Shown: piece by piece, positions 1 through 13,339 of the stretch
Layout of the letters: each line of letters begins with the position of its first letter
Numbering within the stretch: position 1 is the first letter of the stretch
NCBI GenBank assembly: GCA_016165875.1
Contig: JABBOT010000027.1
Span: forward strand, 248,001 to 312,000
From: Acanthopleura granulata
Lineage: Eukaryota; Mollusca; Polyplacophora; Chitonida; Chitonidae
Direction: 5' to 3'
DNA length: 64,000 nt
The notes under the pieces: model-generated
Databases searched by the model: none
Told to the model about the DNA's origin: nothing
The model's input: only the letters and a program-made list of their open reading frames with translations
Position numbers and translations under genes: made by a program

Positions 1-183
1 CCCACAACGTGTTGCTTTTAAATTGCTGTTGTGTGTTCATGTGCACACTTAACACGGATATTATGGTTGGTCAAAACAGCAATTCATTACTCATAACATG
101 TTACATGTTATTGAACTGAGCTTGATTTAACCACCAAAGCTACCAGGGTCAATCCTAAAGGAACGACAGCCAAAATGACCCAC

Positions 184-3100
184 CTGCAGGGTCTCTGTTG
201 TGGAGCAGTTTCTGTGCCATACAGTACCCTGTGGTCGGAGGCACCTGTACCCCTTCACTGTCAGCCCTCGGATCCACATCATTCACACCCATATAGCTGT
301 CCCACTTAGCTACAGCACATAACAGATCAGTTCAATAATCTCTTGATAAAAGTATTTTAATCTCATTCATTAAAACCAGAACTTCAGAATTCCACATGCC
401 TAACACAAACAGAGCTTAAACCTGTGAACTGATCAACACACATCAACAACGATAATCATGCGTCTTACACGACTGACGAATACTTAGTCAAAATGAGAGC
501 CTTAAAAGATTATGCCATATTTTGACAAACAACAGTGCGAGGTGCTTGTGATGGGTCAATCCTGATTTCCAGAAAATGAGACAAAGGCTCACATCACTTG
601 TTTTCATCTGAACTCTGCAAATGAGTGTCAGAGTTCAATTATGTTGCCTAAAATTTCGCCCATGATGAAGTTGCTCATTTTGCATGATTCTGGGGCCCTA
701 CTGATGTTAGAAAGATGTTTTCAGGTTTGTTCTGATGTATGATGAAGCCCTACAGAAAACCTCCCTAAACACACATTTTTCTGAAGTATCATCTGAAAAT
801 AACACTGGTCATTACATTGACCAGAAGAGCCTTACTTTCTCCCTGGGGACGAATGGGTGGGCCTTCGTTGACCCTTCCCTCTCCCTCACTGGCCAGTTTC
901 GTGGTGTTAAGGATCCTGCTATGACAATGCTGTTCTATACTGTCCACTACTGTAAGCAGGGCATCCAGGGACAGCAGGTGTGTGGTGAACAGGCCTGACA
1001 CAGGGAAGGCATTCTGAAACACAGAAAACAGGACACTTTTAGCAGCTGAACACTCGGTCATAATGCTCACAGATGAAATCTGAATACATGTTATAATTAC
1101 TTTCCAATGTTGAATATTTGCACTCTCCAAAATAGGCAATTACAATACTGAACATTTACAAACTTCAAGAAACAATTCTTTACCCTTATTTTCTCAAACC
1201 CTTCACAGATAACAACTCTGAATGCAACTTCTACACCTGAATACCTAAGTTTTCTAGAATGAGGGACATTTGGTGTGCTCTAGTCATCCAGTACACATGT
1301 AATTGAAACAGAAATACACAGTTCATCTTTTCTCACATGGTTAGTCTATCTAATGACCATATCCTTTATTCTTTTTCCACTAAAGAATCTTCAGAAATAT
1401 AAGTTTTGCTTTCAGAACTCTCAATGTCTGCACTAAAAAGCTCCATTTAAACATGTGAAAAGCCAGATGAATTACAGTAGGTTGTCATTTATAGATAATT
1501 TTCATGATCACTTTGCTGGAACTTATTTCTGGTCCATCTTGAATTCCAGCTGTAAAACAGTCCCATTGACACAATATACCTTTGACAAGAGCTTGGTGAG
1601 ATCCTCGAACACATTAGAACAGTAGAGATCACAGTCATAGTTGATGAAGAGCTCAGTGACTAGGCCAGGGATCCTCCACAGCTGGACCACAGACTCCAGG
1701 GCTATCTCTCTTATCTCGTATGAGACCTTAGGCCCCTCTGACACAATGATCTCACTCAGCTTGGTCAGGTACATCTGTAAACAACACAACAGTGATACCA
1801 GTGATGAATAGTCTAAAAAGGGTGCAATCAGCATTACAGTATTTAGTACAGTATATGGCTCGTTTGTTTATTGCATTGTTGCATTAAGCCTCTCAAGAGT
1901 GTTTTTCACTCAAGGAACTGGACCAGTTTTATGGGTGGTGGAAACTAGAGAGATAGGGTATACCACCAACCTTTCCCACACGTGACATAAAGAAATGCTC
2001 TCCATATATATCTCTTTCTCACTCGTAAAGACAAGTGATCTTCAACAAAGGTAAGCATGCTCAAATCACTCAAGCAATAATTACCACCAAAGCCAGACGA
2101 GCAACAAAAGTAGTGGAATCTATTAATTTTTGGTTCAAGACTGGGTGGGATTGAGCCTACACCTTGAGTGCAAACTGATGCTCCCAAACATGGAATGACG
2201 CAAGGTGAAAATATATCTCAAACCTTTTAATATCCCATTGTCATCCAGTGAAAATGTTTCCATGGGATCTAAAATGACTTAATATCAAATAAGAAAAAAT
2301 GTCTTAATTCCACTGCTCTTGTTGGTGCACATATGGCCATCAACACTGATATTTCATAAATCTGCACATAAGCAGCACAAAAATTCCTTTATATCAGACT
2401 GAAGGTTTACTAAAATGACTCACCTCAAGTTGAAATTTTAAGTGACTTCGGAGTGCCTCAAACAACAGGAAGCAAACACGAATTGCAGCAGCGAATAGTG
2501 ACAGTCGTTCAGACTGCATCAACTGCAACAAATATGAATCCATCATGGTGAAACCTTACTTGGCTGCCAGACTGTAATGTGAAGTGGACTCTACATGTAA
2601 CATCTTTAGGAAGGCCCACAACACTTTTACATCATACCCCTAATAACTTCAATTATACCACAGCTATATGGTTACAAAGATGGAGAAAAATAAAAAGATA
2701 CAGTCTCCAGTTCCTGACTTGATGGTAAAATATAACAGTACACCCGAAAATTCGTATAACTCCTACTCAGTGGAATGAATAATTGAATGAATGAATATGG
2801 TTTAACACTAAGATGGCATTATTTCGGGAATATCGCTGTGAAAACATGTTTAAACTCTTAATGGTTCTTAAAATGACAATGCTCATTCAATATATGTGTG
2901 CACACTTACCATGAAGAGATTCCTGCACATCTCATCCTTGACCAGATAGAGCAGGGAGTTAAAGCTGCCGACATAGTCAGCCCCGGACTCCAGGGCCACT
3001 GTCAGCAGGCTGAGGCCCATGTGGACCATGACATCTGTGTTATGTCTGTCCAGAGGGTTAGTCAGGGAGATGAGGAACCGGAACAGCTCCCTCACACACG

Positions 3101-6100
3101 GCAGCCCATAGGGAATCAGGGGACCAGAGCCTGCAAAAATACACACAATTACATTACAATTGTAATGTATTGTTAGTTAGCAATGTTTCTGATACTGCAG
3201 TTCTCAGTACAAGATGAACTTTCAGTGAAACACTGCAAACAAATAATTTGTAATAAGTTATTTTTGTAATAAGAATGCATATTGAAATACTGTAAACCAA
3301 TAAATCAGTATATTTTTATAGAGTTATTTTTTTGACTACTGTCTTATGCTTCCTCTTAGACTTCAGTTGAGATATAAAGGAAACTGATTTTCAAAGCCAG
3401 TAATCAGAAACACTTCACTCCCATCCGTTGCTAGTTAACAATGGCATGAAAACTCTCTTCTGCATGAACAATCACTGCAATTAAACTACCCAAAAAAACA
3501 CTACACCAATCATTTATTTTTGTTACATTTTGCATCAGCAGACATGAAGGTAGCATTCTTGTTCTGTCACCTTCTTGCCAGATTTGTATCACACTTAAAC
3601 TTGAATGAAAGACTGAGGTTTATCTTTGCAATTTCTGTCCACACAGCTTAGTTTTCTTACATGTTAATCTCTCGTAATGCTAACCAACAGCTGACACAGT
3701 GGACAACCAACAGCTGACTCACCGTCTCTGACATGTTGTTGTGATGTAAACCGAACCCCCCTCGAGCTGATGTATTCCTCGTGGGCGGAGTCAGAGTGGT
3801 CTGCGGCTGAGTGGATGGACTCTGTGTCATCCCCAATCTCTGATGGACAGCTCACCTGGTCCATCTCTAGGTTCAGCTCATTCTCACTAGAACTTTTCTG
3901 AACACACAGAAGGGACATATTCAGTATAAACTATAAACAGGTGAAGAATGCCTATCATACAAAGAGAAGTACACCACTAGGATTACCACATGTTAATGAA
4001 GTCATCACACTGCTGGTGAGATGGGTTACTACCTTAAGTTAATACTTCTTTACACGTCATAGAAGTTCTGCAAAAACTTACTCTTAAATTATCATCTGTT
4101 TCTGGAATCTCCAGGACCACCTGCCCTCCAGGGTCTGGAGATGGTGGCTGTCCTCCGGTTGTCTCCCTTGTGGAGCTCTCCCTTGCAGACTGACTGATAT
4201 TCTGCTCATCTGGAGCTTCCTCTCTTATTTCCCCTTCTACTGCCACACCGTTTTCTAATTTTTTGTCTGCTGCCTTATTTTCAGCTTCTTCTTTCTCAGA
4301 ACGCTCCTGGAAACACACAAAACTGCTTGCTCTTTGAACTATTTCCTGCATGTTGTAAATGGCCACTCAAAATAAATCCATCCAAGCTGCATTTTCATAC
4401 ATGTCTCATAATTCTTGAAAAACATGTCTAATCAAAGATGGCTGATCCTATCTCAGTTCATTATGGAGTAACGGAACAAAATCAAAAATAGTTAAAGATG
4501 CATACAATATCAATACAATCAGTGAACAATATGGTCAACTTTTTCTACATATGTTGCAAGAGAAATCTAAACATGAAGCCAATTAGCAGAAGTATGCCAT
4601 TTTCCAGGAGGTACGAGGTACTATATCAAACAGACTGAGATCTGGGAATGGTTCAGATTTTTTCATGATAACAACAAACATGAAATATTTATGAAAATTC
4701 AACACATACCACCACATGAAAGTCCAATAAAATATATCAAAACCTGTCAAAAGGTATGTAAACAAAATTGTAATACTATGACAGTACCTGGAATGACTTT
4801 GTTATATCAATGACAGAATGACCAGGGGCCACTGGGGTAGTTGCTATAGTAATGTCTGCCATGTATGGATCCTCAGAGGTAGTGGGCATTTCTGATTGGC
4901 TGGGCATCTGACTGGGGTCAGAGGGCAATGGTTGGGGTTCTTCAGGGGTAGGGGGCACGTGTTGGATACGTTTTGGTTTTGGTTTAGGAGACCTCTTCTT
5001 CTTGGAGACTCTGGATGGGTCCACACCTCCTGCTCTCATCTTCAGCTGGAGATAAGGCAAAGCAGACAAAAGTCTCAGTTCAAACTCTTACCCATACACT
5101 AATAAGTTTAGCATAATCCAAAAGCATATATACCAGTCCACTGAATAAACTATTTACTCTGAGTATCTATGTTTCTGCATTATGCTGAATGTATGTTTAG
5201 GAAAAAAAAATCCAAAATAGATGTGGACATTTGTACCTAAAATGATGATTTAAAGGGCTGGTTGAGAGCTGACAGTCTAACAAAATGGGCAAGCTACATG
5301 TACTTGTAACTTAATTAAGGTTATGAGGCCTTACTTATTCAAGCTGTGGCCTCATTAATTCAAGCTGCCAGACTAAATATTATCTCTCTATCTAATTTAC
5401 TTTTTTACCTTTTTCATGTTTGCTGTCCATTTTGGGTCCTCTTTAAACTGAGGCAGACGTGAGAAGAGCAATTGTACCATGTCCATTAGTGTGTGCTCTG
5501 CTGACTTCCTCAGCAACTCTGCAACAGAAAATATAGTCCTTAATATAAAATAAGAAATAATAAAAAGAAAGCTTTACATTATTCTCAGGTCATAAATTAA
5601 ATGAAGATTTTTAACACATGTGTGACAAAATATACATATGGAGACGAAATACATGTAAGCTTGTAATTCAAAGATAAAATCAAGCAGTTAAAAGCTTTTA
5701 TATCCCAATAAATATTTGGAGAAATTTCAATACACAACATGATGTACTTGGAGTGAGAATACCATGCAATAATAAAATCACAAACCAAAGTCTGGAAAAT
5801 CTTTGTAGATAAATAAGCCTATTTAGCTACTCCCTGGCAAAAATATTCTAAATTCTTATCTTCCCAATCTCTGGGTAATGAGGATGTAAATTGCACAAAC
5901 TTACCACTAAGCCTTGTTTCAAAACAGATTCTGAAGCAAGACTGCATAATCTCACAGACAGATTCATTGGTTAACTGAGCTCCAGCTGGTGTCAACAGCA
6001 AAGTCCTCAACACCTAGTACAGAAAAAAAAAGTTTACCATTCCACTTTTCTTTCCAATAATAAAACAATTTAATTTAATTTAATTTGACCAAAAAATATT

Positions 6101-9100
6101 AACAGCATGATTCGCAATCAAATAACAGCTAAATATACAAGACACTGGTAATGACCATCTGATTTACTTATTTACATATTATCTTTAGGAAAGAATTTCA
6201 AGTGTTCCAACAGCAGGCAATGCTTTTTATATTAAAACATTACTTTATTCACAACTAATCTGCTAAACACTGATAAACCAAATAAACACAGGAGTGATTC
6301 TATTTCAGTTACAAATGGTAGCTTACATGTAATATCTTCATGAGGACAACCTCATCAGAGCTGGGGTCGGTGCCCACAAACCTGGCGTGGGTCACTGCAT
6401 CAGCAACATTCTCTATAGCTGCCGCCGTACTCTCGCTACCAGGACCTGAGGAGCAAAAACAAATTGTGAGGATTGCTGAACTTTTAATAAAAAACATCTT
6501 TTACCTGCACATCAACCATCCTCCAGATAACTATTTTTTTGTGGCAGTACAGTTCTCCTCCACATTTTTGCCGACAAGTACTGGCTTATATCATAGGAGT
6601 ACTGGCTAATCAGAGAAAACCAGTTAGCATACATAAACCATGTACATGTATTTAAGCAAATAAATTAATTAAACTATCATAAGTCACTGCTCTCCAAAAA
6701 CAATAAGCTTTTAATTATTTCTTAAAGGTCAAATGTTTATATGATTCTGCAATCAAGTCATTGTTCATGTTCATTGACCAAAGCCACATTTAACTAAAGC
6801 CAAAATTTAAAACCTTGTCAAAACAGTTAGCTTTTGGGCCCGAAAGTAGAAAACTTGACACATTTATCTTAAGGTGATGCCGATGAGGTTGTCCAAATTT
6901 TAATTTCTAGGACCTCTAAGCTCTAAAATTCTATTTCAAATTTCCACTTTTGTAAGAAATGGATTTGTGGAATCGGCCCCTGCACTGCCATCAATTAAGA
7001 CTCATGCATGTTTTTTTAATTGTCCCAACATTTAATCATACCAACAATGGCAATAACATTAGACTGCTTTTTTCCTGACAAGTTTTACCAAAAGAACAAA
7101 TCTCTTCATCTGACTTTCCGAGTGAGATAAACAAATGAATGAATGATTATTATGGCTTAAAGACCATTCAATATTTCAGCAAAAAAATGTTTAAACCAGG
7201 AAGCAGTGAATGGTTTTCGAAACAATAATGGGCATATTCAAAAACAATGAAAAGTAATCACGGAAATGTTTAAAACCAGTTATCTGACCGGGAGGGCGAA
7301 TCATTGCTGTCCATCGTGAGTAACAAGCCATAGATGATTCTTCAGCCACTGCGCTCATGTCTTGTCTGTCAGCACATTTAGTGTACTTTATGACTTAAAT
7401 CTTTAGACTGAGCAGCAATGTCATCAAGAAACATCCCTATTAGCAAAATAAATATACTTCTTGAACTAACGTGTTTGGGTTTGGAAAAAGAATCTTGCGC
7501 TTGTCCACCATGATGGCAATTTTCGCTAGCAAATGTCATAATGTTAAGAGTAGTCTCCCTCTGCACAGTCTTTACACAGTTATTTCCTATATTTGACTCC
7601 TGACTACCTATCAACGTGAAATGACATACCTTAGTACAGATATTTCAGAAACTAATGCGTATCTTAATTTTTATTGGTGTATTCGGTTTTCCAGTTTGAA
7701 TGCATATTGGACATTTTCAGAGGCATAAGTTACGCTCATGACCCCTTATCCACACCACTGTACCAACCATTAGCTGTCTGTCCAAAAATAAAATGATGTA
7801 TCCTTGTTATGCATTTGTAGAAAGTGAAATAATATGGGTATAGTATTATGAAAGCATATTTTTTTTCATTTCTTACACTGTCAGATCACATAACTTAAAT
7901 CAAAACTAATTAATGCTGACTGGCTACTATGTCATATATGAGTGAAAACTAGATTACTGACTTGTTTAGTACACCCCAAGACAATCCTGCATTGATCGGA
8001 TTTCCTCTTGAAATTCTCATGCACACCAAACAAACCACTGCATTTTTTTCTCTAACAATGCCCAACAGATTTTCGAAACTGTTGAGCTGGTTATATAAAT
8101 GCACCTGTTTATCATATTTGAAGCCTTACATGTGGCATGAACAATGTACAAGATACCGGAATGATGAGTCATCTAAATTAATATCATTCAAGATTACTAC
8201 AAACAAAAACATTGTCACAAATTAATATATTCTACATTAAGATGAAAATATATTATCAAAAACACCGTCTGCGAACACCAGTATTGGATATGCAAATCAG
8301 ATTTCATAACTGTTTAGGTTGTGAATATACTTACAGACTAAACCATAGGATAGGAATTTATTCACAGATGTGAGAGCCAACCCTGTGATTGGCCCAGTGG
8401 TATCTTCTGAGCGAATCACCTCTAGGAATGGGCTGAGAAAAGCATTAGGTTCCAGGTCATCCAAGTCTGAAGAAAAAATTGAAACGGAAGAATTTCGCAA
8501 ATTAAACAAATACTTCTTCAAATCAAAATAAGCGGTTCTTTGGAAACTGTCATGTCCTGATTATTATTTGATAAACTTCACAATATCAAACCAAATGCTT
8601 AGACTAAATCTAATGTTTCCGCTCCTAATAAATTGATTGCAAATGTAAGTCAGGAAGTTTTTCAGGTACCTGCAGGACTGCACATTATGTGCGAAAAATT
8701 CTCAAGTACTATGTTAAACAACAATGAAATACATGTAAATATATCCAAAGCACATAGCCCAAACATGCTGAATAAGTAAATGCTTCTCCGATGCTATATT
8801 TATTGACTCATTTATTTGATTGGTGATTTATGCTGTACTCAAGAATATTTCACTTGGTGGAAGTGAAAACGCACGACGATTCGCAGGCTGCTGGCAGACC
8901 TTTGAACATAAAGCGCTCAGGAAGAGAGGAAGTCAACAAGAGCTAGATATGAACTCACAGCGACAGTAATGGTGAGTAAATGCTATATCGAAACTTGTGG
9001 AAATAAAGCTTGATCATTATGACCAACGTCATCATTTTGTCTATTTTTAACCCTCCTTCCAAAATATTTCTGATTTCTGGTCACTTGTTATACACTAAAT

Positions 9101-9933
9101 GGAAGCAGCCTCCTCATGCTATTTACAGGTTATACACACTCAGTATCTGAGGTTTTTTAGCCTTCTTCTTTTTCAAAGCTCAGGTTGAACAAATCATAAA
9201 TCTCAATACTTTTTCATCATCAAAGTATCAAAAACTCTTTTAGTTCATGAAAACTCAATACAAAATTTGTCCAAAACTCAATTTTCTGATAATTCTTGTG
9301 GTGGTTATAACACACGAAAGTGGCTAGAAAATCCCTCTTGAGCACATGGACACAAATTCTGTAATATCATACCTGATATATTATTAAGAACATCTTTGAG
9401 CTGGGAGAAGCTGGACAACAGCGGGTCTTGATCATCGTCCTGTAAATTCAATCAAAACATAAACCAAAGTCAAAATCTAACATGTGGAATGTTAGAATGT
9501 GGAATATCAGGCCATTAAAGAACTTCTGGTTGTACAGTGAAACTCGAAAAACATTGATCTGTGCAAACAGGAATTTTGGGTAACTGGATAATTTACACAA
9601 ACAGTATACAAGTTATCATTAAAATTATAAGGCCATATATGTAGTACATCAGTTTACCTTACTACAGCAGGGTCAGAAATATCACCATCGTTATAGCGTT
9701 GTCCATAAGTGTTAATGATTTCATACACACAACTAACCTGACGAGACTTGTATACAGTAACTCAAATGAAGTACCTGTAACTAAATATATGCTGATCCTA
9801 TTTCAAACAAAGACATACAATGCAAACAAACCTGATGACTATGAGTGGACCATCGTGACGTCCTCCTCATGGCAGTCACCACAAGGTTTATCTCCCCCTG
9901 GATTATGTATATGCCCGTCTTTGGTGACCCCAT
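184..9933 (-). CDS. GBF1: GBF1, Golgi brefeldin A-resistant Arf guanine-nucleotide exchange factor (5' part, 14 coding exons; continues past the left edge)
   Basis: GBF1 activates Arf1 on cis-Golgi membranes to recruit COPI. Coding exons in transcript order: 9933-9832, 9439-9373, 8466-8335, 6445-6327, 6013-5905, 5518-5409, 5045-4788, 4306-4082, 3897-3723, 3130-2910, 2522-2424, 1774-1580, 1013-836, 309-184. Every junction has GT/AG and phases agree throughout (2116 nt, about 705 codons, ending in phase 1). Recognisable family segments are IYIIQGEIN (exon 1), [20 protein letters not shown] (exon 3), [18 protein letters not shown] (exon 5), [18 protein letters not shown] (exon 6), [20 protein letters not shown] (exon 9), [19 protein letters not shown] (exon 10) and [20 protein letters not shown] (exon 13). 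These are the DCB and HUS regions; exons 7-8 encode the usual low-complexity acidic/Pro linker. ATG 9933-9931 is the first in frame and gives [12 protein letters not shown], close to the usual MVDKNIYIIQ start. Sec7 is not in the window. The last exon ([13 protein letters not shown]) is the least certain: it fits by phase and splice sites, not by similarity. Confidence 0.95.
8798..8975 (-). mobile_element. SINE-1 copy, diverged, in a GBF1 intron
   Basis: Tail end of SINE-1 (TTATTTGATTGGTGATTTATG) followed by the diagnostic GTACTCAAGAATATTTCACTT and the GAACTCACAGCGAC segment near the head. It lies in the intron between coding exons 2 and 3 of GBF1. The tRNA-like head is missing. Confidence 0.75.
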
Positions 9934-11345
9934 TATGACCTCTCTCACAGTCTCGAAATCTTCAACATTCACAAAAATAACTTATACCTTTACAAATAAC
10001 AGCCTAAGTGAAACTATCCCACCTGTTACATTGCCAAACAAGCTTCCTCAAAAAAAGGTTACATAGAACTGCAAGAATTGCACTGAAACAAGCAATTTAA
10101 CTGGTTAATGACTACTGATCTGGTAAGGAAACCCATCCTGATAACTAAGAAAGGCCGTTTGCACTTCATTCCTTGTTTCATGTCAAGTGTCAATTCATAC
10201 TCCTGCAATGGAACTCATCACTTCATTTTTTGCCAGAAACTGTTATACATGAGATTATCAGGTGAATAATGATAATGAAAAATGTAAAATGTTTCACCAC
10301 CAGCACTAGGTTTCCAAAATATTACGAAACAAGCATCCAAGTGTCACAGAGAGCTTAATAAGTGAAGGCTTCGCTTTTCAGATGAAGTTTAATGTACTGG
10401 TGACATTTTTGTAGCTTTGTTGTACATATGCAAGGTGATCTCATTAACAGATCATTAAATTAAGTGCAAACTGTTGTCTTTTTACAGGCCGTATTCAAAC
10501 AGACCATACCATTTAGAGAGAGGTCACCCGAACACAGAAAGAGGCCATGCTTGACCCAGTTCAACTTCAAAAAGCACAGTGGCCATAGCCTTCTAAAATC
10601 CAAGAAATGACTTTCAGATTTCAAAGGTTTCCTTTCAGATTATTTAACGGTATTCTTTGACTGACATGCCTGGCCAGGATATTCCAGTTAGGAGAACTTC
10701 ACTTTCTATTTTCAGATGATACTTTCATCTTAATACCACTCTGTACAGTTAAAAGTACACACAGGTTAAGTCTTGAAAGTCTGCATTGGGAAAAACAGAA
10801 TCACCACTAGCTTATCACAGTTACTGAAATAACTATCCAAATCTTGTATTGTCTATTTTATACAGTATTCAACAATGCAGTCCATTCCTCTCCCAATTGA
10901 TTCACGTGCACAGAGTGTGTTAGCCAGACAGTTTGGGTGTTCAAATTGGAATCTACCCAAGCAGGAATCTACATCGTCTATTACTATGTGTACCATGTAA
11001 CAGCCTTATTACAGTATTAAACTGATAAATATTTACTTAAATATCCATTAATTATATTGTCTGTATGCTATTATATTAAAAGATTCAATATCATTTAAAT
11101 GCAACAGATCTCACGTGACGATACATGCACTCAACGAAACTGACAGATCTAAACTCATCTTTTCACATTTTGCATCACAGATGAAGATGAAGTTGACAGT
11201 CAAGCCATGTATGCAGTCCTACATTCCAATCAATTATTCATACTAGTCTGGCGTCCATTACAGGTACTACCGTAATCGTTACATTATATGCTATTGTCAT
11301 GCAGGAATACTGACCAACTGTGAATAGGCAACGCACGTTACATAC

Positions 11346-11450
11346 CTGTAGAATCAAAACATTTACTGGGTGCAACTGGAAGAGTGCTGGCGACCGACTG
11401 GGTAAGCTCATCGAGTTCACGGACAACTCAACTTCTCCGCCATACTAAAT
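11346..11450 (-). other. GBF1: Probable non-coding first exon of GBF1
   Basis: On the minus strand a strong donor (CTACAG followed by GTATGT) ends at 11346, upstream of the GBF1 start codon, and the start-codon exon has no nearby promoter-like sequence. This fits a 5' UTR exon joined over a 1.4 kb intron. The 5' limit (about 11450) is a guess and no TATA box is evident. Confidence 0.45.
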
Positions 11451-13077
11451 CATTATTATTCCTAGAAATAACGATCTGACAACCGTTTAATGACGGAGCT
11501 TCAAGAGAATGTGAGTAAATTATACACCCTATCGCCAAAAAAGAGCAAAATCTGTTCGATTCCACGTCACTTTAGTGACATTTCTAAAGCCACCGGACTG
11601 GAAAGGAAATCCACAGTGACGTGGAGGCGCATGTCTGAAAATGACGTAAAAAGATTTTTCTACAGGGGAGATAACTCCCGAGCAACTGATCATAAATACA
11701 TCTGTATCTGTCACTCGAGTATCGTCATTAAAATCAGACCAAATCCTTTCGTTTTCGTAGCGGGGAGAAAAAGAAAGGATACAATACAAATGAGATTGTG
11801 TGGTACTCACATACGCCCAGCAAGGAAAAGGGCCTGCATGAAGTTAAAGTCTTTTTGTTAAATTGTTATGGGTCTGTACATAAATACGTCTAATCATATT
11901 ATAACTGCACATTTTGACTATGTTGCGCCCAGTATATTTCATGCACATGGGTCAACTCGCATGCGTTTTAATTTAAAAATGTAGGCTAACTCGTTTTAAG
12001 ACATTGGATCGATATATACATTTCACCACATAGCACAATATGCCAGCAGCCTGTTTGGGTTTCCCCAGGATTTGCCGGGTTTCGCCGTCGTATTTAAGGT
12101 AAATATTCTCCACTATGGCGTTAAGATGCAATCAAATAAACGTTCGTATCTGAAAGTATTAGCGAGAAAACTGAAACAAGCTGCATCGCGAGTCTTGTTA
12201 AACTGTTTGAATAATGGTAAGCATTATCTGGGACATTTCTAGTTAAACATATATGGTAGGCTACACACATGTACGAGGTGAAAATGAATGGAGACAGTTC
12301 AGCTTAGCGAAATTCGAGTAAATTAACAGATTACTCAGAATTCAGGTTCTCCTCCATTTATATATTATAGACAAACTAATCATTTTAATATAGGCTATTA
12401 CAACATTTTCGAAATCACGTTAATTACATATGCCAATATCAAATATCAGAGAAATTTCAAGTACCTAAGGCATCAGTTGGCGGAGAACCATGTTGCCCAA
12501 TGTAAATATAACGGAGCGTAATGAGGAGGAATGCATGCGGAAAATTCTAGAGAAAGGACAGAAGAAGATGTAAAACAGAAAGTTTCCTCCATCGAGCTTA
12601 TAGAAGGAAGAAACGCGGAAAATAAAAAGCTTCTAAAAAAAGTTGTGCCTCGCTGACTCGCTATCTCGCTGCCTCGCTTCGATACTTCATTGCATCGTTA
12701 CATCGACCTTTCTAATAGAGATGTCCTCTAAGCACTTCGATAGTTGGCCGTCTGTTTGTCTTTTATTCAAGAATATGTTAACATTTTCAAAACGCTACTT
12801 CTCGTACACTTTTCCATTTTGATGACCGTCTGTCTGTTCATCCAGCATATGTTAACATATGCTTCTTTCAAAATGCTACTAGTTACTGTTACAGTTTTTC
12901 AACAAAACTTGGTAGATGTGAATCAAGATGCAGATTTTGTAGCATTGCTTTTCAATTTTGGTTATCCATTGTCCATTATGCATACATAATTTTGTGATTG
13001 ATTCCGTGATTCATCAAGGTTTGCCCCAACCAATAGAGCTACTATCCCAGCTAGTGTGTCAACCTACACTGGCAAAG
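11451..13077. other. Intergenic, no gene supported
   Basis: A 123-codon ATG frame at 11490-11861 (+) has no recognisable domain and is matched by an antisense frame. Also present: a short CTCGCTG-type low-complexity run near 12647-12681, two diverged ~78 bp repeats starting at about 12748 and 12826, and an 18 bp perfect palindrome at 12845-12862 (core CATATGTTAACATATG). I see no splice-flanked coding block. Confidence 0.5.
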
Positions 13078-13337
13078 GGGCCTCCGTGCCTCAGTTGGTT
13101 AGCGCGCTACCGCAGCTAAATGACCCTGAAGCCTCCCACCAATGTGGTCGCTGTGAGTTTAAGTCGATCTCCTGCTGGGTTTCTCTCCGGCGGTACCTTC
13201 GAAGGCCTGCCAGCAACTTGGGGATGGTAGTGGGTTTCTCTCTGTCCGGTTTCCTCCCACCATAATGCTGGCCGCTGTCGTGTAAGTGAAATATTCTGGA
13301 GTACGACGTAAACCACCAATCAAATAAATAAATAAAT
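13078..13337 (+). mobile_element. SINE-1, near full length
   Basis: Starts with a tRNA-derived head (CTCAGTTGGTTAGCGCGCTA, box A-like), continues with GGTCGCTGTGAGTTTAAGTC (decayed box B), then the family body and the tail GTAAACCACCAATCAAATAAATAAATA. It abuts the DIRS-like remnant. Confidence 0.85.
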
Positions 13338-13339
13338 AC

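Noticed and set aside
3..720. Further GBF1 exons between 310 and 835
   Set aside because: No open, splice-flanked segment was found there; phases already connect exon 1013-836 directly to 309-184.
11490..11861. 123-codon ATG open frame divergent from GBF1
   Set aside because: No recognisable domain, no splice context, and a 93-codon antisense frame covers the same bases; not distinguishable from chance.
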